This document shows positions 1-6,041 of a stretch of 12,169 nt of DNA, in pieces. The notes beneath the pieces are model-generated. The model was not told where the DNA came from and made no database searches. It saw nothing but the letters and a program-made list of their open reading frames with translations. How positions within the stretch are numbered: the stretch's first letter is position 1; each line of letters begins with the position of its first letter. A program made the translations under genes and the position numbers. The DNA is from Oxalobacteraceae bacterium UBA5157 (GTDB taxonomy: Bacteria; Pseudomonadota; Gammaproteobacteria; Burkholderiales; Burkholderiaceae_D): assembly GCA_002415335.1 (NCBI GenBank), contig DHXL01000105.1, positions 1 to 12,169 on the forward strand. The letters are read 5' to 3'.

Positions 1-173
1 TTCAGATCCGAGATATCGGCCTCTACCGGTGCGCCGGCGGCTTTTGCCCGTTCCGATGGCTGAAAGGTTGATATAAAGGCCCCTGCCGTCGCCAGTCCAG
101 CCACCCCACCTGCCGCACACGTAGCGACGAGCAAGCCGCGTCGACCGGAGTCGACCTGCTTTTCGATACTCAT
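1..173 (-). CDS. petA: Rieske iron-sulfur subunit of cytochrome bc1 (N-terminal part)
   Basis: Only the first 57 codons are present; the rest lies beyond the left edge. The translation begins MSIEKQVDSGRRGLLVATCA, followed by a Gly/Ala-rich hydrophobic stretch (about residues 13-36) and then a hinge-like segment with ERAKAAGAPVEADISDL. This is the usual N-terminus of a ubiquinol-cytochrome c reductase Rieske subunit: twin arginines (R11, R12), one membrane anchor and an Ala-rich hinge. In the family, the C-terminal 2Fe-2S domain (not visible here) passes electrons from ubiquinol to cytochrome c1 on the outer face of the inner membrane, and the protein is exported by Tat. The tatABC genes in this same window are a plausible export route. 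The ATG at 173 is preceded by a GGGG-type ribosome binding site and a good promoter. Cytochrome b and c1 genes would be expected further left, which is inference. Confidence 0.88.
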   Translation of the reverse strand, partial: MSIEKQVDSGRRGLLVATCAAGGVAGLATAGAFISTFQPSERAKAAGAPVEADISDL

Positions 174-495
174 ACCAACCCCAATCAAGTCAAAAATGCA
201 AAATTTATTCAAAACTTCTAGCAACCTTAGATTATAGCGGAGCCGAAGATTGTTTTAAAGGGAATACATGTTCTTCCGCGCAATTTCAGGAAAATTTTCC
301 GCAATTGACTTGTCTTTTTGACTCCGCGCACGGCGTTCGACGTATTCTTGCTGCAGAATGTAACGCGTATGAATGCAGCGATTGCTTAGTCCCGGGCCAC
401 CGGTTGCAGGTGCGGCTCGCACGCGAATAATCGATGCTGCGAATGCGCCAGGATATATCAGGATATTTTCCTCAACCAGATGGAGCATCGACGCC
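174..495. other. divergent intergenic region petA / mscL
   Basis: These 322 bases separate the divergent starts of petA and mscL. The left part is A+T-rich and carries the petA promoter. Two TTGACT hexamers lie 13 bases apart on the plus strand (305-310 and 318-323) and could be -35 boxes for mscL. The best -10-like match (TATTCT, 343-348) sits at a 19-base spacing from the second one, which is long, so no mscL promoter is called. The reading frame of mscL stays open upstream to an ATG at 373, but that extension does not resemble MscL. No RNA gene or strong hairpin was seen. Confidence 0.5.
231..259 (-). promoter_or_regulatory. predicted sigma70-type promoter of petA
   Basis: On the minus strand a perfect -10 hexamer TATAAT lies at 236-231. 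A four-of-six match to the -35 box (TTTAAA) lies at 259-254, with a 17-base spacer. Transcription would start near 224, giving a leader of about 50 bases before the petA ATG at 173. This was found by eye and is not experimentally supported, but both spacing and -10 box are ideal. Confidence 0.6.
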
Positions 496-951
496 ATGGG
501 CATGCTGCAAGAATTCAAGGCTTTTGCGATCAAGGGTAATGTGGTCGATCTCGCCGTCGCGGTCATCATCGGCGGCGCGTTCGGCAAGATTGTCGATTCG
601 CTGGTGCAAGACATCATGATGCCGCTGATCGGCAAACTGGTCGGCGGCCTCGATTTCACGAATTACTATATCCCTTTGAATCACCAGGCCGCGCAGCTGA
701 CGTTAGCGGAAGCAAAGAAGTCTGGAGCCGTTTTTGCGTACGGCAGCTTCATCACCATCCTGATTAACTTCCTGATTCTCGCCTTCATCATTTTCCAGAT
801 GGTGCGAATCATCAATAACGCCAAGAAGGCTGAGCCGGCACCGGCCGCATCGCCTCCGCCATCGGAAGAGGTCATCCTACTGAGCGAGATTCGCGACGCG
901 CTAGTCAACCGAGGACAGGGTGCTGCGCAGCTTGGCTCTGCGCCTCGGTAA
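496..951 (+). CDS. mscL: large-conductance mechanosensitive channel MscL
   Basis: The product is a 151-residue inner-membrane channel that opens under membrane tension and releases solutes during osmotic downshock; in the family it works as a homopentamer. The N-terminus MGMLQEFKAFAIKGNVVDLA, followed by VAVIIGGAFGKIVDSLVQDI, is the family signature (amphipathic N-terminal helix and pore-lining TM1, about residues 15-45). A variable periplasmic loop spans roughly 51-78. TM2 spans about 82-104, and a C-terminal helix with SEEVILLSEIRDAL lies at about 123-136, after a Pro/Ala linker. The length is close to the usual 130-150 residues. The start at 496 was chosen because the conserved N-terminus begins there and a GGAG lies about ten bases upstream; ATG 502 is a minor alternative. 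The gene converges on the response regulator gene, with 29 bases between them. I saw no clear terminator in that gap. Confidence 0.95.
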   Translation: MGMLQEFKAFAIKGNVVDLAVAVIIGGAFGKIVDSLVQDIMMPLIGKLVGGLDFTNYYIPLNHQAAQLTLAEAKKSGAVFAYGSFITILINFLILAFIIFQMVRIINNAKKAEPAPAASPPPSEEVILLSEIRDALVNRGQGAAQLGSAPR

Positions 952-980
952 CCAAGAACTGCCGACGCGCGGCTGGTGGC

Positions 981-1688
981 TCAAGCCTCACCTTTGTTGG
1001 GCGCCTCGAATTGCAGCAAGCCTCGACGATGCGCCTCGTAGACCGCCTCTCCGCGGGAATGCACGGAAAGCTTGTCGTAGATGTTCTTGATGTGGGTTTG
1101 CACCGTCCCGACGGAGACCATCAGGATCTTGGCGGCTTCGCCGTACGAATCGCCGCGCGCGATCAGATCGAGAATCGCCGCCTCCCGTTTGGTTAGCGAA
1201 ATCCCGCCGCCGGTCCCCGACACGGCGGGAGTCGGCGATCGCCTGCTGTCGCGCATACGGGCCAGCACCTTGCGCGCAATGATCGGGCTGATCGGCGAGC
1301 CGCCGGCGCGCAATTCCAGTAGCGCACGCACCACGTCCAGCTTGCCGGCGTCCTTCAACACATAGCCCGACGCGCCAGCCTCAATGCAGGCAAGTATGTT
1401 GTCGTCATCGCTGGCCATGGTAATGACCATGATGTCGCATTTCGGGCAGCGCCGGACGCACTCATAGATGATTTCGATGCCGGAACCGTCGGGCAATCCG
1501 AGATCGGTCAGCAAGATATCGACCGCCCCAGTCTCGAGCCATGCCAATGCCGGCTTGACGCTATCAAATTGCGCCACCAGTCTGAAGTGTGGCGCGGATT
1601 CAACCGCCAGGCTCAACATTTTGCGCGTCACGGCATCATCTTCGACGATCATTACGCTGGTTGGGTTCGGGGAAGCCTGCGAGAACAT
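981..1688 (-). CDS. NarL/FixJ-family response regulator (orphan in this window)
   Basis: The product is a 235-residue two-component transcription regulator. The receiver domain (about 10-125) has the acidic pocket E16-D17-D18, phosphoacceptor D62 in LLTDLGLPDG, T90 and K112 in GYVLKDAG. A linker of about 35 residues leads to a LuxR-type helix-turn-helix (about 164-226), beginning LTKREAAILDLIARG and containing VSVGTVQTHIKNIYDKL. By family knowledge, phosphorylation by a sensor kinase promotes DNA binding. No kinase gene is present nearby, so partner and targets are unknown. The ATG at 1688 has a GGATC-type ribosome binding site a few bases upstream. Its upstream region carries two inverted repeats (1748-1773 and 1830-1860) that could be operators, including for autoregulation; this is inference. 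The gene is convergent with mscL and divergent from the protease gene at 2158. Confidence 0.9.
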   Translation of the reverse strand: MFSQASPNPTSVMIVEDDAVTRKMLSLAVESAPHFRLVAQFDSVKPALAWLETGAVDILLTDLGLPDGSGIEIIYECVRRCPKCDIMVITMASDDDNILACIEAGASGYVLKDAGKLDVVRALLELRAGGSPISPIIARKVLARMRDSRRSPTPAVSGTGGGISLTKREAAILDLIARGDSYGEAAKILMVSVGTVQTHIKNIYDKLSVHSRGEAVYEAHRRGLLQFEAPNKGEA

Positions 1689-1747
1689 AGTTGATCCGTT
1701 TTTGCATAGTGCGGGAAAGGCCGAGCGTTCTGGTCGAGCTCGGTAGC

Positions 1748-1773
1748 GCCGCAGATAGAGGGCAGTCTGCGGC
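1748..1773. repeat. 8-bp inverted repeat upstream of the response regulator
   Basis: The arms GCCGCAGA (1748-1755) and TCTGCGGC (1766-1773) are perfectly complementary across a 10-base spacer. The element lies 60-85 bases upstream of the response regulator ATG. It could be an operator or a 5' leader hairpin. There is no run of T on either side, so it is not a typical intrinsic terminator. Confidence 0.45.
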
Positions 1774-1829
1774 CCTTAAAAGAAATTAAGTGCAACCAAA
1801 TGTAACCGTATTGTGCCTGCGTGCTGAAT

Positions 1830-1860
1830 GCATTGCTTCCATCTTAACCGGAAGCAATGC
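1830..1860. repeat. perfect 11-bp inverted repeat
   Basis: The arms GCATTGCTTCC (1830-1840) and GGAAGCAATGC (1850-1860) match perfectly across a 9-base spacer. Neither strand has a T tract after the second arm, so it does not look like an intrinsic terminator. It sits about 142 bases upstream of the regulator start and about 298 bases upstream of the protease start. A dyad of this type could bind a dimeric regulator or form a stem-loop in a small RNA. The sequence does not decide between these. Confidence 0.6.
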
Positions 1861-2039
1861 TTGACGTGGCGATTAGAACCGCAAAAGACCTTCAACTTGT
1901 TAAAAAACGATCATAGGCCGATAGCCAGCGCTCGTCTCACATCGCGATATCGAGTTAACGGGATCGATCGTCGAGAACCGAGCCGATGGCGCGCTCGCGC
2001 GGCATTTAATTTGTCAGGGTTCCGCCACTTGCGCCGCAA

Positions 2040-2069
2040 TTGAGCAATAATCACAAAAGCGCGTAATAT
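2040..2069 (+). promoter_or_regulatory. weak promoter candidate for the HtrA-type protease gene
   Basis: TTGAGC (2040-2045) and TAATAT (2064-2069) each match four of six sigma70 consensus positions, with an 18-base spacer. This would give a leader of about 80 bases. No clear sigmaE-type box was recognised, although HtrA proteases are often envelope-stress regulated in other bacteria. Confidence is low. Confidence 0.2.
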
Positions 2070-2157
2070 CGAGCGTCAGCGCCGCAAGCCTTTCAAGCGC
2101 GCCGCTGCGCACTACTGGTAGACGCATCTTTTACACCTTTTCCACCCACACCCATCT

Positions 2158-3333
2158 ATGCGACGTCTCTGGCTTCTGTTTGCGCAAACCGTCACGGTTG
2201 GCTTGGCGCTTTGGTTCATTGTGATCACCCTGAAACCCGATTGGGCCGGCGGCATGCTGAATGGCACGCAACACGCGCGCGTCACAGGATCATCGGCCTC
2301 AATGCTCGAAGCGCCGGTCAGCGCGACAGCCGCGCAAGCATCGTACGGCAACGCGGCCAAACGGGCGATGCCTGCCGTGGTCAACGTCTTCACCAGCAAG
2401 GAAGCCAAGCAGCCGAACAATCCGTTCATGGATGATCCGTTCTTCAAGAAGTTCTTCGGCGATCATTTCGACGAACAGGCGGAAAAGCAATTCAGCCTCG
2501 GATCCGGGGTCATCGTCAGCCCGGAAGGCTACATCCTAACCAACAATCATGTGGTCGAGGCAGCCGACGAAATCGAAATCGCGCTGGCCGACGGCCGCAA
2601 GGCCGCCGCCAAAGTGGTCGGGGCGGATCCCGAAACGGATCTTGCGGTCGTCAAGATAAACCTTCGGAATCTGCCCGCCATTACGCTCGGTCATGCCGAG
2701 CAATCCCGTGTCGGCGACGTCGTATTGGCGATCGGCAATCCGTTCGGCGTCGGCCAAACCGTCACGATGGGTATCGTGTCGGCACTCGGGCGCAACCATC
2801 TGGGCATCAACACTTTCGAGAATTTTATTCAAACCGATGCAGCGATCAATCCCGGCAACTCAGGGGGCGCGCTGGTCGATACCAATGGCAACCTGCTTGG
2901 CATTAACACCGCGATCTATTCGCGCAGCGGCGGCTCGCTCGGCATCGGTTTTGCGATCCCCGTCAGCACCGCAAAAACCGTCATGGAATCGATTATCGCG
3001 AATGGCCAGGTGGTGCGCGGCTGGATCGGCGTTGAACCGCAGGAAATCACCCCGGAACTTGCGGAGAGTTTCGGCTTGACGACCAAAAGCGGCGCCATCA
3101 TCGCCGGAGTCCTCAAGGGCGGCCCGGCCGACAAGGCGGGCATGAAACCGGGCGATATCCTGGTCGCGGTCGAAGGCAAGCCCGTTGCCGACACCACCGA
3201 CATGCTCAATCTGATTGCCCAACTCACGCCCGGCAATAATGCCAAGATAACCGTGATGCGCAAGAGCCGGCAAGCGACAATCGACGTAACGGTTGGCAAG
3301 CGGCCCAAGATCAAACGCGAAGAGCAAGAATAA
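2158..3333 (+). CDS. membrane-anchored HtrA/DegQ-type serine endoprotease with one PDZ domain
   Basis: The product is a 391-residue envelope protease of the S1C (HtrA) family. An uncleaved-looking N-terminal anchor covers about residues 4-24 (LWLLFAQTVTVGLALWF). The trypsin-like domain (about 65-280) has the complete triad: H131 in LTNNHVVEA, D161 in DPETDLAVVK and S235 in NPGNSGGALV. The segment MDDPFFKKFFGDHF at about 91-104 resembles the LA-loop region of this family. A single PDZ domain follows at about 286-383, and the protein ends in a basic tail. One PDZ plus an anchor resembles DegS, AlgW or HhoA rather than two-PDZ DegP. It probably degrades or cleaves misfolded periplasmic proteins; whether it also acts on an anti-sigma factor cannot be told. 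No Shine-Dalgarno sequence is evident before ATG 2158, but the anchor fixes the start, because the next in-frame Met lies after it. A DUF2461-type gene follows after 10 bases. Confidence 0.9.
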   Translation: MRRLWLLFAQTVTVGLALWFIVITLKPDWAGGMLNGTQHARVTGSSASMLEAPVSATAAQASYGNAAKRAMPAVVNVFTSKEAKQPNNPFMDDPFFKKFFGDHFDEQAEKQFSLGSGVIVSPEGYILTNNHVVEAADEIEIALADGRKAAAKVVGADPETDLAVVKINLRNLPAITLGHAEQSRVGDVVLAIGNPFGVGQTVTMGIVSALGRNHLGINTFENFIQTDAAINPGNSGGALVDTNGNLLGINTAIYSRSGGSLGIGFAIPVSTAKTVMESIIANGQVVRGWIGVEPQEITPELAESFGLTTKSGAIIAGVLKGGPADKAGMKPGDILVAVEGKPVADTTDMLNLIAQLTPGNNAKITVMRKSRQATIDVTVGKRPKIKREEQE

Positions 3334-3343
3334 GCGGCGCAGG

Positions 3344-4042
3344 ATGCCGACCGCAGCGCTCATGCACATCCGCGACCTGACCCAATTCCTGTCGGAGCTA
3401 TCCGAAAATAACAATCGCGCCTGGTTCGTGATGAACAAGCCGCGCTATGACATTTTGCGCGCGGAATTTCTGGAACTGGTGACCGGTTTGATTGCCGACA
3501 TCAGCAGATTCGATCCCACGGTAGCCGGTTGCAATCCGAAAAAAGCCTTGTTTCGCATCAATCGCGATATGCGTTTTTCAGCCGACAAGCGTCCATACAA
3601 GACGACCTTCTCGGCTGCGATTACGGCCAGCGGCTTGAAAAAGCCGAGCCAAGGTGGTGGTCCTGCCTATTACTTTCAAATCGATGCGAGCGGCATGCTG
3701 CTGGTTGCGGGCGGCGAATACATGCCGCCGGCGGACCGCCTTCGCGCGATCCGCCGGCATGTGATTGCCGACGCGAGCGGATTCGGCAAATTGCTGAAAA
3801 ATAAGAGGCTGATCGAGACTTTCGGCAGCTTGCGGGAGGAAGGGAAATTAACCCGCCCTCCGAAGGGATTCGATGCCGATGCACCGCACATCGAGTACAT
3901 CAAGATGAAGAGCTTTATTGTGTGGACCGAACGCAACGTGAGAGATCGGATCCCGACGCATTTGCCGAAGGACCTGGCCGCTCAGTTCAAGGATGCCTAT
4001 CCGCTGGTCAGCTGGTTGCGCCAAGTGGCGAAGCCGGACTAA
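3344..4042 (+). CDS. DUF2461 / TIGR02453-family protein of unknown function
   Basis: The 232-residue protein has features I associate with the DUF2461 (TIGR02453) family: an N-terminal FLSELSENNNRAWFVMNKPR (about 15-34), FRINRDMRFSADKRPYKT (70-87), YYFQIDASGMLLVAGGEYMP (109-128) and a C-terminal PKGFDADAPHIEYIKMKSF (173-191). The biochemical role of this family is unknown to me, and no catalytic motif stands out. There is no signal peptide or membrane segment, so it is probably cytoplasmic. ATG 3344 was chosen because it follows the protease stop by 10 bases. ATG 3362 (226 residues, starting MHIRDLTQF) is about equally possible, as neither has a good ribosome binding site. The frame is open further upstream inside the protease gene, but that part is Lys/Arg-rich shadow sequence. 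The stop codon overlaps the tatC stop by 4 bases on the opposite strand. Probably co-transcribed with the protease. Confidence 0.85.
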   Translation: MPTAALMHIRDLTQFLSELSENNNRAWFVMNKPRYDILRAEFLELVTGLIADISRFDPTVAGCNPKKALFRINRDMRFSADKRPYKTTFSAAITASGLKKPSQGGGPAYYFQIDASGMLLVAGGEYMPPADRLRAIRRHVIADASGFGKLLKNKRLIETFGSLREEGKLTRPPKGFDADAPHIEYIKMKSFIVWTERNVRDRIPTHLPKDLAAQFKDAYPLVSWLRQVAKPD

Positions 4043-4803
4043 GCAGCCTCTTCCGGCGCCTGCGTCGCCTTGACAAACAGTGGCGCCACCAGCAAGCCGA
4101 TTTCGTACAACAAATACATCGGCGCAGCCAGCAGCAACATGCTCATGGCATCGGGCGGCGTGACGATGGCCGCGATGACGGCCACACCGACCGCGACATA
4201 AGGACGTATCGACTTCAGCTTGTCGACCGACACCAGGCCCATGCGTACCAGCACCACCACGACCACCGGCACTTCGAACGTCATGCCGAACGCAAGGCAC
4301 ATGGTCATCACGAAATCGAGGTAATTTTCGATATCCGGCGCCACCGTGATCGATTTCGGCGCGAAGTCGTTGATGAACTTGAACACTTTTCCGAACACCA
4401 AGAAATAGCAGAACGCGACACCCGCGATGAACAGCACCGAGGAAGAGATGACCAGCGGCGCGACCAGTTTCTTTTCATGCGCATACAGGCCGGGTGCGAC
4501 GAACGCCCAAAGTTGGTACAACACCCACGGCAAGGCCACCACGAACGCCGCCAGCAAGGTCACCTTCATCGGCACCAGGAACGGTGTGATGACGCCGGTC
4601 GCAATCATTTTGGCGCCGAGCGGCAGCGACGCCATCATCGGACGCGCGAGAAAATCATAGATGGCGGCCGGGCCGGGCCAGAGGATGAATAGGATGCCGA
4701 ATACAATCAGCACGGCCGCTGCGGATTTGACCAGACGGTTGCGCAACTCGATCAGGTGCGAGATGAAGGTGTCTTGCGCACCGGCTTGCTGTTGTTCGGG
4801 CAT
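4039..4803 (-). CDS. tatC: Sec-independent protein translocase TatC
   Basis: The product is the 254-residue polytopic core of the twin-arginine translocase; with TatB it forms the receptor for twin-arginine signal peptides. The cytoplasmic N-terminus carries FISHLIELRNRL (13-24), the first conserved block. Six hydrophobic segments follow, at about 27-45, 75-100, 112-138, 165-187, 202-216 and 221-240. Conserved acidic residues include E19, E110 in VAPGLYAHEKK, E177 in GMTFEVPVV and D218 in IVTPPDAMS. The length agrees with the family (about 250). The ATG directly follows the tatB stop codon with no gap, which suggests translational coupling. The stop overlaps the stop of the convergent DUF2461 gene by 4 bases, so no terminator can lie between the genes. 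It is the last gene of the his-hinT-tat run. Confidence 0.96.
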   Translation of the reverse strand: MPEQQQAGAQDTFISHLIELRNRLVKSAAAVLIVFGILFILWPGPAAIYDFLARPMMASLPLGAKMIATGVITPFLVPMKVTLLAAFVVALPWVLYQLWAFVAPGLYAHEKKLVAPLVISSSVLFIAGVAFCYFLVFGKVFKFINDFAPKSITVAPDIENYLDFVMTMCLAFGMTFEVPVVVVVLVRMGLVSVDKLKSIRPYVAVGVAVIAAIVTPPDAMSMLLLAAPMYLLYEIGLLVAPLFVKATQAPEEAA

Positions 4804-5301
4804 TTAGTGGAATGAGGATGTGGACTTGCGGGAACCGGCCGGCCGGTATTTCGCAACCCGCGCGGCGCCGGACATAATGTGCATCTTGTGGCCGTTTTGC
4901 TGTTTGAACCACGATGGGATCGCGGAAGTGCGCGCCAGTTTCTTGCGCCGAAAAGCCCTGGCCTTGCCGGCCTGCTGATCGGGTGTGGGCGTGTCCAGCA
5001 GGGGATTACTCAACGGGTCACCGTGCCACGCCGAATGCACGCTGTTCTCGACTTCCGACATGTTCTGAGCGAAGCTCTGCTGGACGCTGCTGGCAGCATC
5101 CTGCACTTCCTTTTGCATGCTGCGCAACTCGTCCAGCTCGATTTCACGACTGACTTCCGCTTTGACGTCGTTGATGTAGCGCTGCGCGCGGCCAAACAGT
5201 GAACCCGCCATGCGCGCGACTTTGGGCAGCTTCTCGGGGCCGACTACTACGAGCGCCACCACGCCGATCAATGCAAGTTTGGTAAGGCCTAGATCTATCA
5301 T
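4804..5301 (-). CDS. tatB: Sec-independent protein translocase TatB
   Basis: The 165-residue protein begins MIDLGLTKLALIGVVALVVV, a membrane helix ending in the GPEKLP hinge (21-26). An amphipathic helix follows (about 26-50, VARMAGSLFGRAQRYINDVK), then a coiled charged region (about 50-90) and a loosely conserved, basic C-terminal tail. The VVGPEKLP hinge and the length (TatA is shorter) identify it as TatB. With TatC it binds twin-arginine signal peptides. The E. coli protein has a glutamate at position 8; here it is a lysine (K8), which I think is usual for betaproteobacteria. The stop abuts the tatC ATG. The ribosome binding site is weak. The start is 42 bases downstream of tatA. Confidence 0.93.
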   Translation of the reverse strand: MIDLGLTKLALIGVVALVVVGPEKLPKVARMAGSLFGRAQRYINDVKAEVSREIELDELRSMQKEVQDAASSVQQSFAQNMSEVENSVHSAWHGDPLSNPLLDTPTPDQQAGKARAFRRKKLARTSAIPSWFKQQNGHKMHIMSGAARVAKYRPAGSRKSTSSFH

Positions 5302-5343
5302 AGAGAATCAGGCTGGGCAGGCACACCCGAAGGTGCGCGGTGC

Positions 5344-5574
5344 TCAGCTCTTCGCCTTCTCTTTCGCGTCGACGTCAATCGTGGTCTTGTCTGCGACTTG
5401 CGATGGCGCGCCGCCTTGCGCGGCCGGCTTGTCTTCCTCGCCCTTCACACCATCCTTGAATCCTTTGACCGCCTTGCCAAGGTCGGACCCCATGTTACCG
5501 AGCTTTTTGGTGCCGAACACCAACATCACGATGACCAGCACGATCAGCCAGTGCCAAATACTTAATGAACCCAT
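5344..5574 (-). CDS. tatA: Sec-independent protein translocase TatA
   Basis: The 76-residue protein has one short N-terminal membrane helix (about 5-20, SIWHWLIVLVIVMLVF). The conserved F20-G21 hinge follows, then the amphipathic helix KKLGNMGSDLGKAVKGFKDG (23-42) and an acidic/Lys-rich disordered tail. TatA oligomerises at the TatBC receptor and forms the passage for folded proteins carrying twin-arginine signals. The size is typical (70-90 residues). A strong ribosome binding site (AAGGAGAA) stands just upstream of the ATG at 5574, stronger than those of tatB and tatC. This fits the known need for more TatA than TatBC. It follows hinT by 79 bases with no visible terminator, and tatB comes next. 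Confidence 0.95.
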   Translation of the reverse strand: MGSLSIWHWLIVLVIVMLVFGTKKLGNMGSDLGKAVKGFKDGVKGEEDKPAAQGGAPSQVADKTTIDVDAKEKAKS

Positions 5575-5576
5575 TC

Positions 5577-5590
5577 TTTTCTCCTTGCCG
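5577..5590 (-). promoter_or_regulatory. strong ribosome binding site of tatA
   Basis: On the minus strand the sequence GGCAAGGAGAAAAGA ends immediately before ATG 5574. The AAGGAG core is a near-complete Shine-Dalgarno match at normal spacing. It is the best ribosome binding site among the tat genes here and supports the chosen tatA start. Confidence 0.7.
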
Positions 5591-5653
5591 GACGCTTGGT
5601 CCTACTGTCAGTTGATACATCGCATGCGAGCAAACGCAGGCCACATTCTAGCG

Positions 5654-6025
5654 CTAACGCTGTCCGCGCCACGGTCGCGGTCCGCCGATGACGTGCATAT
5701 GAAGATGGTACACCTCTTGACCACCGTTCGGTCCGGTGTTGAACAAGGTCTTGTAGCCGCCCGCCGCACTGCCGTCCGCCGCGACCGAATAACCACAGCC
5801 CTCCTGCTGCGCCAGCCTGGGTGCCAGCAGCAGCATCTTACCCAGTAACGCGGCGTGGCCTTCATCGCAGTCCGCCAGAGTCGGGATGTGTTGTTTCGGC
5901 ACGATCATGAAATGCACCGGCGCGGCGGGGTTGATATCATGAAACGCGATCACGTCCTCGTCTTCGTAAATCAAGGTTGCCGGAATTTTCTTGGCGGCGA
6001 TTTTACAAAAAATACAGTTATCCAA
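5654..6025 (-). CDS. hinT: HIT-family purine nucleoside phosphoramidase (HinT-like), TTG start
   Basis: The 123-residue histidine-triad protein hydrolyses the P-N bond of purine nucleoside phosphoramidates in well-studied relatives; its cellular role is unclear. The N-terminus DNCIFCKIAAKKIPA carries a CxxC pair (C4, C7). The middle has FHDINPAAPVHFMIVPKQHI (28-47), and the nucleotide-binding triad lies in VYHLHMHVIGG (H107, H109, H111). The CxxC with H46 and H107 could form the zinc site some HIT proteins have, which is inference. The start is TTG at 6025: a GGAGAA ribosome binding site lies at 6030-6035 and homologous sequence begins right there. An ATG at 6118 would add 31 residues that are the hisE C-terminal coding region read in another frame. 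It starts 16 bases after hisE and precedes tatA, so it is probably part of the his transcript. Confidence 0.92.
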   Translation of the reverse strand: MDNCIFCKIAAKKIPATLIYEDEDVIAFHDINPAAPVHFMIVPKQHIPTLADCDEGHAALLGKMLLLAPRLAQQEGCGYSVAADGSAAGGYKTLFNTGPNGGQEVYHLHMHVIGGPRPWRGQR

Positions 6026-6035
6026 TATTTTCTCC
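6023..6035 (-). promoter_or_regulatory. ribosome binding site that decides the TTG start of hinT
   Basis: On the minus strand GGAGAA (6035-6030) lies four bases before TTG (6025-6023), entirely in the short gap after the hisE stop. No ATG is available in frame at the point where HIT homology begins, so TTG is the best start. Confidence 0.65.
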
Positions 6036-6041
6036 GGCTGA

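Larger units (their letters stand above)
1689..2157. other. 469-base non-coding gap between the regulator and protease genes
   Basis: This divergent intergenic region holds two inverted repeats, annotated separately, and a weak promoter candidate for the protease gene (2040-2069). Short palindromes such as CGATATCG and GTTAAC occur around 1944-1960. A 71-codon open frame at 1828-2043 has no recognisable protein features and starts inside the 11-bp dyad, so it is not called. The length and dyad content suggest regulation or a small RNA, but nothing beyond the repeats is supported. Confidence 0.5.

Noticed and set aside
373..495. 41-codon in-frame upstream extension of mscL
   Set aside because: It does not resemble MscL, which begins at the MGMLQEFK segment, and the start at 496 has its own GGAG site.
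1828..2043. 71-codon open frame in the intergenic region
   Set aside because: No recognisable domain or ribosome binding site was seen, and it begins inside the 11-bp inverted repeat.
3922..4692. 256-codon plus-strand frame rich in His, Arg and Asp
   Set aside because: It is an antisense shadow of tatC; the composition is an artefact of reading hydrophobic codons backwards.
5575..5653. terminator or promoter between hinT and tatA
   Set aside because: There is only a short TAGCGCTA palindrome at the hinT stop and the tatA ribosome binding site; no convincing -35/-10 pair or hairpin plus T run was found.
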